A DNA stretch of 64,000 nucleotides from Clostridium_AT radicumherbarum (GTDB taxonomy: Bacteria > Bacillota > Clostridia > Clostridiales > Clostridiaceae). Under the pieces are notes generated by a model. It saw nothing but the letters and a program-made list of their open reading frames with translations, ran no database searches and had not been told where the DNA came from. The first letter of the stretch is position 1, and every line of letters begins with the position of its first letter. The position numbers were made by a program, and so were the translations under genes. The stretch spans positions 620,001-684,000 of the forward strand of contig NZ_JBJHZY010000001.1 in assembly GCF_045310525.1 (NCBI RefSeq). Direction: 5' to 3'. This document shows, piece by piece, positions 36,756 through 44,975 of this stretch.

Positions 36756-37727
36756 ATAATTGATAAATGGGGTAGACAAATTGATTACTTAAGAATTTCA
36801 GTTACAGACAGATGTAATTTAAGATGTACCTACTGCATGCCAAAAGACGGAATTAAATGTACCCCAAAAGAGGAATTGTTAACATTTGAAGAAATATTCA
36901 GGATATCTAAAATTGCTTCTGAAATTGGCATTTCTAAAATTAGAATTACTGGAGGAGAACCTCTTGTAAGGGAAGGCATAATAGATTTTATAGGTAAGCT
37001 AAAGTCCTTACCTAAAATAAAGGAAGTATGTATCACAACAAATGGTATCTATTTGGAAGAATATCTTGAGGATTTAATAGCTGCAGGTTTAGATAGGGTA
37101 AATATAAGTCTTGACACTATGAAAGAAGATGTATTTAAAGCTATTACTATAAATGGTGATTTGAAAAAGGTTTTAAGAGGTATCGAAAAAAGTCTGGATA
37201 AGGGCTTAAAGGTTAAGCTTAATACTGTTATAATACCTGGGCTCAATGACTCAGAAATAATGGACTTCGTAAAACTAACAGAAGAGAAGCCTTTGGATGT
37301 AAGATTTATAGAACTGATGCCTATTGGTGAAGGGAAAAAATATGCCTCCATTAAATCAGATGAAATACGGGATATAATAGCTCAAAATAGGAAACTGATA
37401 CCATGCGGTTTCCATAATAAACTGGATGGCCCGGCAGCTTACTATAAAACAGAAAAAGCCATAGGCAGAATTGGTTTCATAAGTGCAATGAGTCATTCTT
37501 TCTGTGAGGAATGTAACAGAATAAGACTTACCTCTCAAGGATTTTTTAAGCAGTGTTTGTTCTTAAATTCTGGAAAGGACCTTAAAAAGCTAATTCGAAA
37601 TGGAATTACTGAGGTCGAATTAAAAACTATCATGGAAGACATTATCATGAGAAAGCCGCTTAATCATGATTTAATTGACGATAACGTTACTAATGATTCA
37701 AAATTTATGAACGAGATCGGAGGTTAA
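36756..37727 (+). CDS. moaA: GTP 3',8-cyclase MoaA, apparently with a non-canonical start
   Basis: A radical-SAM enzyme converting GTP to the cyclic precursor of Mo cofactor. The essential motif CNLRCTYC lies before the first in-frame ATG (36837), so the protein must start upstream. In that frame only ATC (36753), ATA (36756) and ATT (36759) codons occur behind the strong AAGGGGGAG (36741-36749). With 36756 as start the protein reads M-IDKWGRQIDYLRISVTDR, 323 residues, the normal length. The second cluster site (CEECNRIRL, later QCL) and the C-terminal GG are present. A true AUA/AUU start or a one-base sequence error are the two readings. Confidence 0.85.
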   Translation: MIDKWGRQIDYLRISVTDRCNLRCTYCMPKDGIKCTPKEELLTFEEIFRISKIASEIGISKIRITGGEPLVREGIIDFIGKLKSLPKIKEVCITTNGIYLEEYLEDLIAAGLDRVNISLDTMKEDVFKAITINGDLKKVLRGIEKSLDKGLKVKLNTVIIPGLNDSEIMDFVKLTEEKPLDVRFIELMPIGEGKKYASIKSDEIRDIIAQNRKLIPCGFHNKLDGPAAYYKTEKAIGRIGFISAMSHSFCEECNRIRLTSQGFFKQCLFLNSGKDLKKLIRNGITEVELKTIMEDIIMRKPLNHDLIDDNVTNDSKFMNEIGG

Positions 37728-37896
37728 TAATAAAGTAAAATTCAAGTAATTATTTAATATATTCTTTAAGGGGGTGATGCAATAAAAGAACAATAAGATT
37801 GTTATAAATAAGCTAAATTAAATAACTTAGAAAACCAAATAATCAAAATGATATTATTACTAATTAATTTTGTCATTTTGATAAAAAAAGCAACAG

Positions 37897-37920
37897 ATTT
37901 GATTGATTAGTTAGTATAAT
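37897..37920 (+). promoter_or_regulatory. TetR-type operator, site 4 (ygeY operon)
   Basis: ATTTGATTGATTAGTTAGTA (37897-37916) matches the reverse complement of site 3 almost exactly. It overlaps the spacer of a probable promoter with -10 TATAAT (37915-37920), unlike the other sites, where it follows the -10. The gap before it contains an ATCAAAATGA/TCATTTTGAT inverted repeat (37842-37882). Confidence 0.7.
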
Positions 37921-37942
37921 AATAAAATTGGAGGATTTAAAA

Positions 37943-39265
37943 ATGGCACTAAATATGAACAATAAGGAAATTTTAAAAGCAGCTGAAAGCTACAAACCAG
38001 CCATGACAAAATTTTTGAGAGACTTAATAGCAATTCCAGGGGAAAGCTGCGGAGAAGAAGGAGTTATAAAAAGAATTGAAGCTGAAATGAAGGCACTTGG
38101 CTTCGACAAAGTTGTTATCGATCCACAGGGAAATGTTCTTGGTTACATGGGAACTGGAGAAACTTTAATTGGATTTGATGCTCACATAGATACTGTAGGT
38201 ATTGGAAACAGAGCTAATTGGAACTTTGACCCATATGAAGGTTATGAAAATGATATAGAAATAGGTGGAAGAGGAGGATCTGATCAGTTAGGCGGAATAG
38301 TTTCATCTGTATACGGTGCTAAAATAATGAAAGACTTAAATCTTTTAAGTGATAAATATACAGCATTAGTAGTAGGATCCGTTCAAGAAGAGGACTGTGA
38401 TGGTAACTGCTGGTTATATATAATCAATGAAGATAAGGTAAGACCTGAATTTGTTGTAAGTACAGAGCCAACTGACGGAGGTATCTACAGAGGACACAGA
38501 GGAAGAATGGAAATCCGTGTTGATGTTAAGGGAGTTTCCTGTCACGGTTCAGCTCCTGAAAGAGGAGACAACGCAATCTACAAAATGGCTGAAATATTAC
38601 AAAATGTAAGAGACCTTAATACAAATGATGCAGCTGATGCAACTGAAATAAAGGGCCTCGTAAAAATGTTAGATGAAAAGTACAACCCTCAGTATAAAGA
38701 AGCTAGATTCTTAGGAAGAGGAACATGTGCAACCTCAGAAATATTCTTTACTTCACCTAGCCGATGCGCAGTAGCTGACTCTTGCTCAATTTCAATAGAC
38801 CGTCGTATGACAGCAGGGGAAACTTGGGAAAGCTGCTTAGATGAAATTCGTGCACTTCCAGCTGTTAAGAAATACGGTGCAACAGTAAGTATGTACGAAT
38901 ATGAAAGACCAAGCTGGACTGGACTTTCATACCCACAAGAGTGCTACTTCCCAACATGGGTTATTCCTGAAGATCATTCTGTAGTAAAGGCAATGGAAGA
39001 AGCTTATAAGGGAATGTATGGAACTACAAGAAGCGGTGCTCCTGCTCAGGATGAAATGAGAAAAGCTCGTCCACTTACTGACAAATGGACATTTTCAACA
39101 AATGGTGTTGCTATAATGGGACGTAACGGAATACCATGTATAGGTTTTGGACCTGGTGCAGAAGCTCAGGCACATGCTCCAAATGAAATAACTTGGAAAG
39201 AAGACCTAGTTAAATGTGCTGCTGTATACGCTGCACTGCCAACTATTTACACTGCAAATAAGTAA
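37943..39265 (+). CDS. ygeY: YgeY-type M20 metallohydrolase
   Basis: A 440-residue M20-family zinc hydrolase of the YgeY group (related to acetylornithine deacetylase and dipeptidases). Metal-site blocks are GFDAHIDTVG near residue 74, GGRGGSDQLGGIVSS near 105, and VGSVQEEDCDGNCW near 145, which holds the general-base Glu. In purine clusters it is expected to hydrolyse a carbamoylated diaminopropionate-like intermediate. The ATG at 37943 is chosen because GGAGG is just upstream. The TTG at 37928 would lie over that site. It leads a unit with two PLP enzymes and carbamate kinase. Confidence 0.92.
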   Translation: MALNMNNKEILKAAESYKPAMTKFLRDLIAIPGESCGEEGVIKRIEAEMKALGFDKVVIDPQGNVLGYMGTGETLIGFDAHIDTVGIGNRANWNFDPYEGYENDIEIGGRGGSDQLGGIVSSVYGAKIMKDLNLLSDKYTALVVGSVQEEDCDGNCWLYIINEDKVRPEFVVSTEPTDGGIYRGHRGRMEIRVDVKGVSCHGSAPERGDNAIYKMAEILQNVRDLNTNDAADATEIKGLVKMLDEKYNPQYKEARFLGRGTCATSEIFFTSPSRCAVADSCSISIDRRMTAGETWESCLDEIRALPAVKKYGATVSMYEYERPSWTGLSYPQECYFPTWVIPEDHSVVKAMEEAYKGMYGTTRSGAPAQDEMRKARPLTDKWTFSTNGVAIMGRNGIPCIGFGPGAEAQAHAPNEITWKEDLVKCAAVYAALPTIYTANK

Positions 39266-39272
39266 TTAAGCA

Positions 39273-39331
39273 TGTGGCACGGTGACGTTTCTTGCGGCAC
39301 AAATGTGGCACAGGGACGTTTCTCGCCGTTC
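39273..39331. repeat. Two tandem REP-like units
   Basis: TGTGGCACGGTGACGTTTCT at 39273 and TGTGGCACAGGGACGTTTCT at 39304 are 31 bp apart, each followed by a partial inverted half (GCGGCAC and CGCCG). The core GGGACGTTT is close to the GGGACGGTT core of the RAYT-linked repeats at 464 and 2527. They lie between ygeY and the next gene. Confidence 0.6.
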
Positions 39332-39358
39332 ATAAATATTTAAAAAGGAGGTAAGCAA

Positions 39359-40597
39359 GTGGAAAAAATTAAACATCTTAAATGTTCAAAATGTGGGGCT
39401 ACCTTTGGGGAAGAGGTTATGTATCACTGCCCACATTGTGGAACTGAAGGTACACTTGATGTTGTTTTCGATATACCTAAAGTGAAGAAAACCTTAACTA
39501 GAGAATATCTTAGAGACAATAAGGATCCTAATGTTTGGAGATATCTGCCTATACTCCCTCTGGAAGGATTAACTGGTGCTGCTCCGTTGCAAATAGGTTC
39601 CACACCCTTATATAAGTCTAAAAGATTGGAAGAATTATTAAATATAAAAAATGTGTATGTTAAAGATGAAGGTAGAAATCCTACTGCATCCTTTAAGGAT
39701 AGGGCATCAGCAATTGGTGTTGCTAAGGCTATTGAGCTTAAAAAAGATGTAATTTGTGCAGCTTCAACTGGAAATGCAGCTTCTTCTGTTTCAGGCTTCG
39801 CAGCATGCATGGGTATTGAAAACTATATATTTGTTCCTAAGACCATACCAGAAGGAAAGCTTGCTCAGCTATTAGTATTTGGAAGCAAGGTAATACTTGT
39901 TGATGGAGACTATGATACAGCTTTTGATTTTTGCCTAAAGGCAGTAGACTATTTTGGTTGGTACAATAGAAGCTGTGCTATTAATCCTTATTTAGTTGAT
40001 GGTAAAAAGACTGCTGCTTTTGAAATCTGTGAACAATTGGATTTTAAGGTACCAGATAAGGTAATAATGTCAGTAGGCGACGGCTGCTCTATCTCCGGAG
40101 TTTGGAAGGGCTTTAAAGAGTTTTATGAACTAGGAATCATAGACAAGCTTCCTGTAATGGTTTCCGTACAGGCTGAGGGCTCTAATCCAGTAAATAGAAC
40201 CTATAGAAGAAATTCAAGGGAATTTGATTACATTCCACCAGTTACTATTGCAGACAGCATTTCTGTAGGTATACCAAGAAACGGCTATAAGGCATTAAAT
40301 GCCCTAAAGGAAAGCAATGGAATAACTGTTGATGTTAGTGATGCTGAAATATTAAATGCTATGACAACTCTTGCAAGACACACAGGTGTATTTGGAGAAC
40401 CAGCTGGAGTAACAGCATTTGCAGGATTATTGAAGCTAGCAAAAGAAGGCGTAATAGGAAAGGATGAAAGCGTAGCTTTTGTTGTTTCTGGAAGCGGCTT
40501 AAAGGATGTAAGATCAGCACAAAAGGCTGTAAGTAGACCTGAGGAAATAAAACCAGATTTAGAGGTACTAATAAATTACTTAAATAAGCAGAAGTAA
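39359..40597 (+). CDS. Threonine synthase-like PLP enzyme with zinc ribbon, purine-locus member
   Basis: A 412-residue fold-type-II PLP enzyme. An N-terminal zinc ribbon has Cys 9, 12, 24 and 27 (KCSKCG, CPHCG). The PLP lysine is Lys113 in NPTASFKDRAS, and SVGDGCSISG near 240 is in the phosphate-binding region. Overall it resembles threonine synthase. It lies within ygeY-arcC, with no homoserine or threonine genes nearby, so a beta-elimination or replacement step on a purine-derived amino acid is more likely than threonine synthesis. That role is inferred. The GTG start follows AAGGAGG. Confidence 0.82.
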   Translation: MEKIKHLKCSKCGATFGEEVMYHCPHCGTEGTLDVVFDIPKVKKTLTREYLRDNKDPNVWRYLPILPLEGLTGAAPLQIGSTPLYKSKRLEELLNIKNVYVKDEGRNPTASFKDRASAIGVAKAIELKKDVICAASTGNAASSVSGFAACMGIENYIFVPKTIPEGKLAQLLVFGSKVILVDGDYDTAFDFCLKAVDYFGWYNRSCAINPYLVDGKKTAAFEICEQLDFKVPDKVIMSVGDGCSISGVWKGFKEFYELGIIDKLPVMVSVQAEGSNPVNRTYRRNSREFDYIPPVTIADSISVGIPRNGYKALNALKESNGITVDVSDAEILNAMTTLARHTGVFGEPAGVTAFAGLLKLAKEGVIGKDESVAFVVSGSGLKDVRSAQKAVSRPEEIKPDLEVLINYLNKQK

Positions 40598-40606
40598 AAG
40601 ATGGAT

Positions 40607-40631
40607 GTTAAAGCCCTAAATGGGCTTTAAC
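40607..40631 (+). other. Intercistronic hairpin before carbamate kinase
   Basis: GTTAAAGCCC pairs perfectly with GGGCTTTAAC across TAAAT. There is no T-run, so it is more likely a stabilising or processing stem than a terminator. Confidence 0.6.
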
Positions 40632-40659
40632 GGGCAGTTTATGAATGGAGGAATTTAAA

Positions 40660-41610
40660 ATGGGAAAATCAAAGTTAGTTGTTGCTCTAGGCGGAAATGC
40701 GCTGCAAGAAGCAGGAACTCCTGCAACAGCTGAAGCACAATTAGAAGTAGTAAAAAAGACTTCAGAATACATCGCTGAATTAAGCTGCAGAGGCTACGAG
40801 CTAGCAGTAGTTCACGGAAACGGACCTCAAGTTGGAAGAATAGTACTTGCTTCTGAAGCTGCAGCAAATGTTACACCAGCAATGCCTTTTGATGTTTGTG
40901 GTGCAATGAGTCAGGGTTACATTGGCTATCATATTCAGCAAGGCTTAAGAGAAGCCTTAGCTAAAAGAAACAAAAAGGTTCCTGTTGTAACTCTTGTAAC
41001 ACAGGTAGTTGTTGATAAAAATGATTCAGCCTTCAATAATCCAACTAAGCCAATAGGAGCTTTCTACAGTGAGGAAGAAGCTAGAAAACTTGAAGCTGAA
41101 AAAGGTTATATAATGAAGGAAGATGCTGGAAGAGGCTGGAGAAGAGTAGTTGCTTCACCAATGCCTAAGAGAATAGTTGAACTTCAATCTGTTAAAGAAT
41201 TATGGGATACAACTATTTGTGTAACTGCTGGCGGCGGCGGTATTCCAGTTATAGAAAAAGAAGATGGCTCCTTAGAGGGTGTTGCTGCTGTAATTGATAA
41301 AGATCTTGCTGCTGAAAGATTAGCTGAAGACGTTGATGCAGACGTGCTTATGATATTAACAGAGGTTGAAAAGGTATCTCTTAACTTTAAGAAGCCTAAC
41401 CAATTAGACCTTGCACATATTACAGTAAAGGAAGCAGAAAAGTACATTGAAGAAGGACACTTTGCACCTGGTTCAATGCTTCCTAAAGTAAAAGCTGCTG
41501 TTATGTTTGCTAAGGCAAATTCAAAGCATAAGGCAATAATAACTTCACTTTACAATGCAGTGGATGCCTTAGAAGGTAAGACTGGAACAGTTATAACTTT
41601 AGATAAATAA
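40660..41610 (+). CDS. arcC: Carbamate kinase
   Basis: A 316-residue amino-acid-kinase-fold enzyme that makes ATP from carbamoyl phosphate. Key blocks are VVALGGNALQ at the N-terminus, VHGNGPQVG near 50, VTAGGGGIPV near 190 and AAVIDKDLAAERLAEDVDAD near 206-225. The ATG at 40660 is used because GGAGG precedes it and the earlier ATG overlaps that site. No arginine deiminase genes are nearby. With ygeW in the same locus its carbamoyl phosphate most likely comes from purine breakdown. Confidence 0.94.
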   Translation: MGKSKLVVALGGNALQEAGTPATAEAQLEVVKKTSEYIAELSCRGYELAVVHGNGPQVGRIVLASEAAANVTPAMPFDVCGAMSQGYIGYHIQQGLREALAKRNKKVPVVTLVTQVVVDKNDSAFNNPTKPIGAFYSEEEARKLEAEKGYIMKEDAGRGWRRVVASPMPKRIVELQSVKELWDTTICVTAGGGGIPVIEKEDGSLEGVAAVIDKDLAAERLAEDVDADVLMILTEVEKVSLNFKKPNQLDLAHITVKEAEKYIEEGHFAPGSMLPKVKAAVMFAKANSKHKAIITSLYNAVDALEGKTGTVITLDK

Positions 41611-41644
41611 TAATATTTATTAAATATAAAGGGGTGTTTTTTAA

Positions 41645-43132
41645 GTGCATAACTTAATAGATTTAAAAATCAATGAGGAACAACTTAATAAAACCGTAGA
41701 AAGTATTAAAGAAAGGAATATTGTTATTCCTACTTTAGCACAAATGAAGGATCCTAATAAGATACCTGAAAAAGTAAAAGAAAAATTAAAGGATACTGGA
41801 TTAATGGATATCGATCCTATTAATTTGTTTAGAATATCCTGGAAGAATGAGCCTGTAAAAGAAGGTGGACTCTACAACGAACTGCCAAACTATGTTGAAA
41901 TTCCTTCTGAAATAACAGGAGTAAAGGCAAGAATTTTTGCAATGGCTGGTAAGTTCTTCCCTATTGGGGCACATAAAGTTGGAGCAAGCTTTGCTTGTTT
42001 AGTACCTAGACTTGTAACTGGCCAATTTGATCCAAAGTATCATGAAGCAGTATGGCCTTCAACAGGCAACTACTGCCGCGGCGGCGCGTACAATTCAACC
42101 TTACTAGGATGTAAATCCATAGCTATATTACCTGAAAACATGAGTAAGGAACGTTTTGAATGGCTTAGCAAGGTAGCTGGTGAGGTTATAGCAACTCCAG
42201 GTTGCGAAAGCAATGTAAAAGAAATATATGACAAGACTTGGGAACTTAGAAGAACTAGAGATAATGTAGTTATATTCAATCAATTTGGAGAATTAGGAAA
42301 TCACTTATGGCATTATGAAGTAACAGGTAATGCCATGAACGAAATATTCAAGGCTGAAGCTGGTCCAAATGGCAAGGTAGCAGGTGTATGCTTAACTTCT
42401 GGTTCTGGCGGAACTTTAGGAAGTGCTGATTTCATTAAGGATCAGTATCCAAATGCTAAATTTGCAGTTGGAGAAGCACTACAATGTCCAACACTTCTTA
42501 GCAACGGCTTTGGAGATCATAGAATAGAAGGAATAGGCGATAAGCATGTTCCATGGATTCACAATGTTAGAAATACAGATATGGTTATTGCAATCGATGA
42601 TAACGATGCGTTAGGCATGTTCAGATTATTTAATGAGCCAGCTGGACAAGAATACCTAAGAAAGCTTGGTATTTCTGAAGAAGTTATTGAAAAGCTAACA
42701 TGGGTTGGAATCTCAGGTGCAGCTAATATTATTTCCTGTATTAAGTTTGCAAAATACTATGAGCTAACAGAAAATGATATGGTAATGACAGTTCTTACTG
42801 ACTCTGCTGAAATGTACAAGTCCAGACTTGAAGAAATGGAAGCAGAAAGAGGCAGAAAGTATGAAATGCTTGATGCAGCTATAGATCATAATAAAAATGT
42901 TCTAGGAGTAAGAATAGACAGTATGGAAGAACTTACTTATCAAAGTAAAAAGCGTATTCATAATCTTAAGTATTATACTTGGATTGAGCAGCAGATGTAT
43001 GATTTGGATGAATTAAATGCTCAGTGGTATGACTATGACAATTATTGGGGGAAGCTTCATACAATGGGACCAGAATTAGATAAGCTTATTGAAGAATTTA
43101 ATGAAAAAACAGGACTCACAAAAGATCTTTAA
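41645..43132 (+). CDS. PLP-dependent fold-type-II enzyme of unknown substrate
   Basis: A 495-residue PLP enzyme with the schiff-base lysine at Lys111 in PIGAHKVGASFA and a glycine-rich phosphate loop TSGSGGTLGSAD near 265. The N-terminal about 90 residues and the long C-terminal helical tail make it larger than cysteine synthase or serine dehydratase. The C-terminal region is rich in Asp, Glu, Tyr and Trp. It starts with GTG after GGGGTG, 34 bp downstream of arcC. Together with the threonine synthase-like protein and YgeX it gives three distinct PLP lyase-type enzymes in one locus. I do not know its reaction. Confidence 0.78.
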   Translation: MHNLIDLKINEEQLNKTVESIKERNIVIPTLAQMKDPNKIPEKVKEKLKDTGLMDIDPINLFRISWKNEPVKEGGLYNELPNYVEIPSEITGVKARIFAMAGKFFPIGAHKVGASFACLVPRLVTGQFDPKYHEAVWPSTGNYCRGGAYNSTLLGCKSIAILPENMSKERFEWLSKVAGEVIATPGCESNVKEIYDKTWELRRTRDNVVIFNQFGELGNHLWHYEVTGNAMNEIFKAEAGPNGKVAGVCLTSGSGGTLGSADFIKDQYPNAKFAVGEALQCPTLLSNGFGDHRIEGIGDKHVPWIHNVRNTDMVIAIDDNDALGMFRLFNEPAGQEYLRKLGISEEVIEKLTWVGISGAANIISCIKFAKYYELTENDMVMTVLTDSAEMYKSRLEEMEAERGRKYEMLDAAIDHNKNVLGVRIDSMEELTYQSKKRIHNLKYYTWIEQQMYDLDELNAQWYDYDNYWGKLHTMGPELDKLIEEFNEKTGLTKDL

Positions 43133-43134
43133 AA

Positions 43135-43165
43135 TGCGGCACAGGAAGGTTTCTCCTACCGCACA
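43135..43165. repeat. Single REP-like hairpin after the PLP gene
   Basis: TGCGGCACAGGAAGGTTTCT followed by CCTACCGCA forms a hairpin (TGCGG/CCGCA and AGGA/TCCT). It resembles the two units at 39273 and 39304. Confidence 0.55.
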
Positions 43166-43198
43166 TAATTAATAATTTAATTAAAATAAAAATGTAAT

Positions 43199-43378
43199 AA
43201 ATGATAAATGATAAATGATAAATGATAAACTAATTACCAATTAACAATTAACAATTAACAATAACAATAACAATCAATAATGAAGAATGAAGGATGAAGA
43301 ATGAGCAATGGCCATTTAGCCAAAGTAACAATTCTTCCTTCATCATTCATTGTTGATCCTTCATGATTTATTCTTATT
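43199..43378. repeat. Tandem AT repeats joined to a MITE-like imperfect palindrome
   Basis: About four copies of AAATGAT (43199-43228) are followed by three of AATTAAC, then several AATAAC. An imperfect palindrome then follows, with left arm GAAGAATGAGCAATGGC, a short CATTTA loop near 43313, and a right arm GCCAAAGTAACAATTCTTC. Flanking GAAGGATGAAG and CTTCATCATTC elements extend the stem. No gene is seen in 43166-43581. Confidence 0.6.
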
Positions 43379-43442
43379 AGAACAAAATGTGGAGCATATA
43401 ACTCTAGCAATTTATCATCATGAATCATTTATAATAAGTGGA

Positions 43443-43497
43443 TTATCATATTTTCAATGTAATTATTGTATCTATAATTGTATTGAAAATATGATAA
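43443..43497. other. Perfect 16-bp inverted repeat upstream of the hydantoinase gene
   Basis: TTATCATATTTTCAAT (43443-43458) pairs exactly with ATTGAAAATATGATAA (43482-43497) around an AT loop. It may be a terminator or processing element for the upstream unit, or an operator. It lacks a T-tract. Confidence 0.5.
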
Positions 43498-43581
43498 ATT
43501 AATATATTTTGCATATTGCATCCAAGGTCAAGCTTTATTAATAAAACAACTTATTAATAGGAATTAGGAGGAGTGTATTTA

Positions 43582-44970
43582 ATGGGTATGGTAATTAAAG
43601 GCGGTATAATTGTAACAGCGTCGGATATCTATGAAGCGGATATAAGAATTGAAGGAGAAAAGATTGTTTCCATAGGTACTAATCTTGAAAATCAAGGTGA
43701 CGAGATTTTAAATGCAAAGGGCAGTATTATTATACCAGGTGGTATAGATACTCATACTCATTTTGATTTAGATGTAGGTGTAGTAACGGCAGATAACTTC
43801 CTAAGTGGTACTAAAGCAGCATTAATGGGAGGAACTACAACTATATTGGACTATGCTTGCCAAAATAAAGGACAAACCTTAAAAGAAGCACTTAGGGATG
43901 AACATAAAAAAGCTGACAACCTTTGCTACTGCGATTATGGAATTCATATGGGTATTACTGATTGGAATGAAAAGGTTTCAAATGAAATGAAAGATATGAT
44001 TAAAGAAGGAGTTACTTCTTTTAAGTTATATATGGCTTATAAAAAGACTCTACAGGTTGAAGACGGAGTTATATTTAAAGCCTTAAAGAGATGCAAAGAA
44101 GTAAATGGACTTATAGGCTTCCACTGTGAAAATGGGGATGTTATTGAAAACTTAGTAAATGAAGCTATTGAGTCAGGTAATACTAGTCCATATTTTCATG
44201 CTGCTACAAGACCAGCATTAGTTGAAAATGAAGCTATTACTAGAGTACTTCAGCTTGCAGAACTTGCTGATGCTCCTGTATATGTTGTTCATTTGAGCAC
44301 TGGAGAAGGACTTAAAACAATTATGGAAGCAAAGAAGAGAGGAGTAAAGGTATATACGGAAACATGCCCTCAATATTTATTACTAGATGATTCATTATAT
44401 GGTGAGAAAAATAGCGCAAGCTTTGAGGGTGCAAAATATGTAATGTCTCCTCCTCTTAGAAAAAAAGAGGATCAACAAGTTCTATGGAATGGAATTATGT
44501 CTCATGAAATTTTAACTATAGGGACAGATCACTGCTCCTTTAATTTTAAAGGACAAAAGGATTTAGGAAAAGATAACTTCAGTAAAATTCCAAATGGCGG
44601 ACCTGGAGTTGAAAATAGAATGGCTCTTATGTACACCTATGGAGTTATGGAAGATAAAATAAACTTAAATGAAATGGTAGCATTAACTTCCACCAATGCA
44701 GCAAAGATATTTGGTTTGTTTCCACAGAAGGGAACCATTGCAGTTGGCTCCGACGCTGACCTAGTAATATGGGAGCCAAATTATAGAACAACAATCACGG
44801 CAGCGAAGCAGACTCAAAATGTAGACTATAATCCTTATGAGGGCTTTAAGCAAATGGGAAGGCCTCTACACGTGTTTTTAAGAGGAACTAAGGTGGTTTC
44901 TAATGGCAAGTTTAACATGGAGAAACCTGCAGGTAAATATCTATATAGAAAGACATTCATTGGGAGGTAA
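43582..44970 (+). CDS. hyuA: Dihydropyrimidinase/hydantoinase-family amidohydrolase (YgeZ/HyuA type)
   Basis: A 462-residue cyclic amidohydrolase. Metal ligands are in GGIDTHTHFDL near residue 55, the bridging Lys is in SFKLYMAYK near 150, later His ligands are in GFHCENGD and VYVVHLSTGEG, and the Asp is in IGTDHCSF near 312. It opens hydantoin- or dihydropyrimidine-like rings, which in purine clusters are products of imidazole or pyrimidine ring reduction. The ATG at 43582 follows GGAGGAG. An upstream GTG overlaps that site. No palindromic operator was found upstream. It is 5 bp ahead of the fused Mo hydroxylase gene. Confidence 0.92.
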   Translation: MGMVIKGGIIVTASDIYEADIRIEGEKIVSIGTNLENQGDEILNAKGSIIIPGGIDTHTHFDLDVGVVTADNFLSGTKAALMGGTTTILDYACQNKGQTLKEALRDEHKKADNLCYCDYGIHMGITDWNEKVSNEMKDMIKEGVTSFKLYMAYKKTLQVEDGVIFKALKRCKEVNGLIGFHCENGDVIENLVNEAIESGNTSPYFHAATRPALVENEAITRVLQLAELADAPVYVVHLSTGEGLKTIMEAKKRGVKVYTETCPQYLLLDDSLYGEKNSASFEGAKYVMSPPLRKKEDQQVLWNGIMSHEILTIGTDHCSFNFKGQKDLGKDNFSKIPNGGPGVENRMALMYTYGVMEDKINLNEMVALTSTNAAKIFGLFPQKGTIAVGSDADLVIWEPNYRTTITAAKQTQNVDYNPYEGFKQMGRPLHVFLRGTKVVSNGKFNMEKPAGKYLYRKTFIGR

Positions 44971-44975
44971 TAGAT

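Noticed and set aside
39359..40597. Threonine synthase for amino-acid synthesis.
   Set aside because: The protein does resemble threonine synthase, but it is embedded between ygeY and carbamate kinase with no thr genes nearby, so I did not give it the thrC symbol. This remains open.
43199..43260. Short direct repeats that could suggest a CRISPR array.
   Set aside because: The units are 6-7 bp, contiguous and without spacers, and no cas genes are near. They are simple AT tandem repeats.
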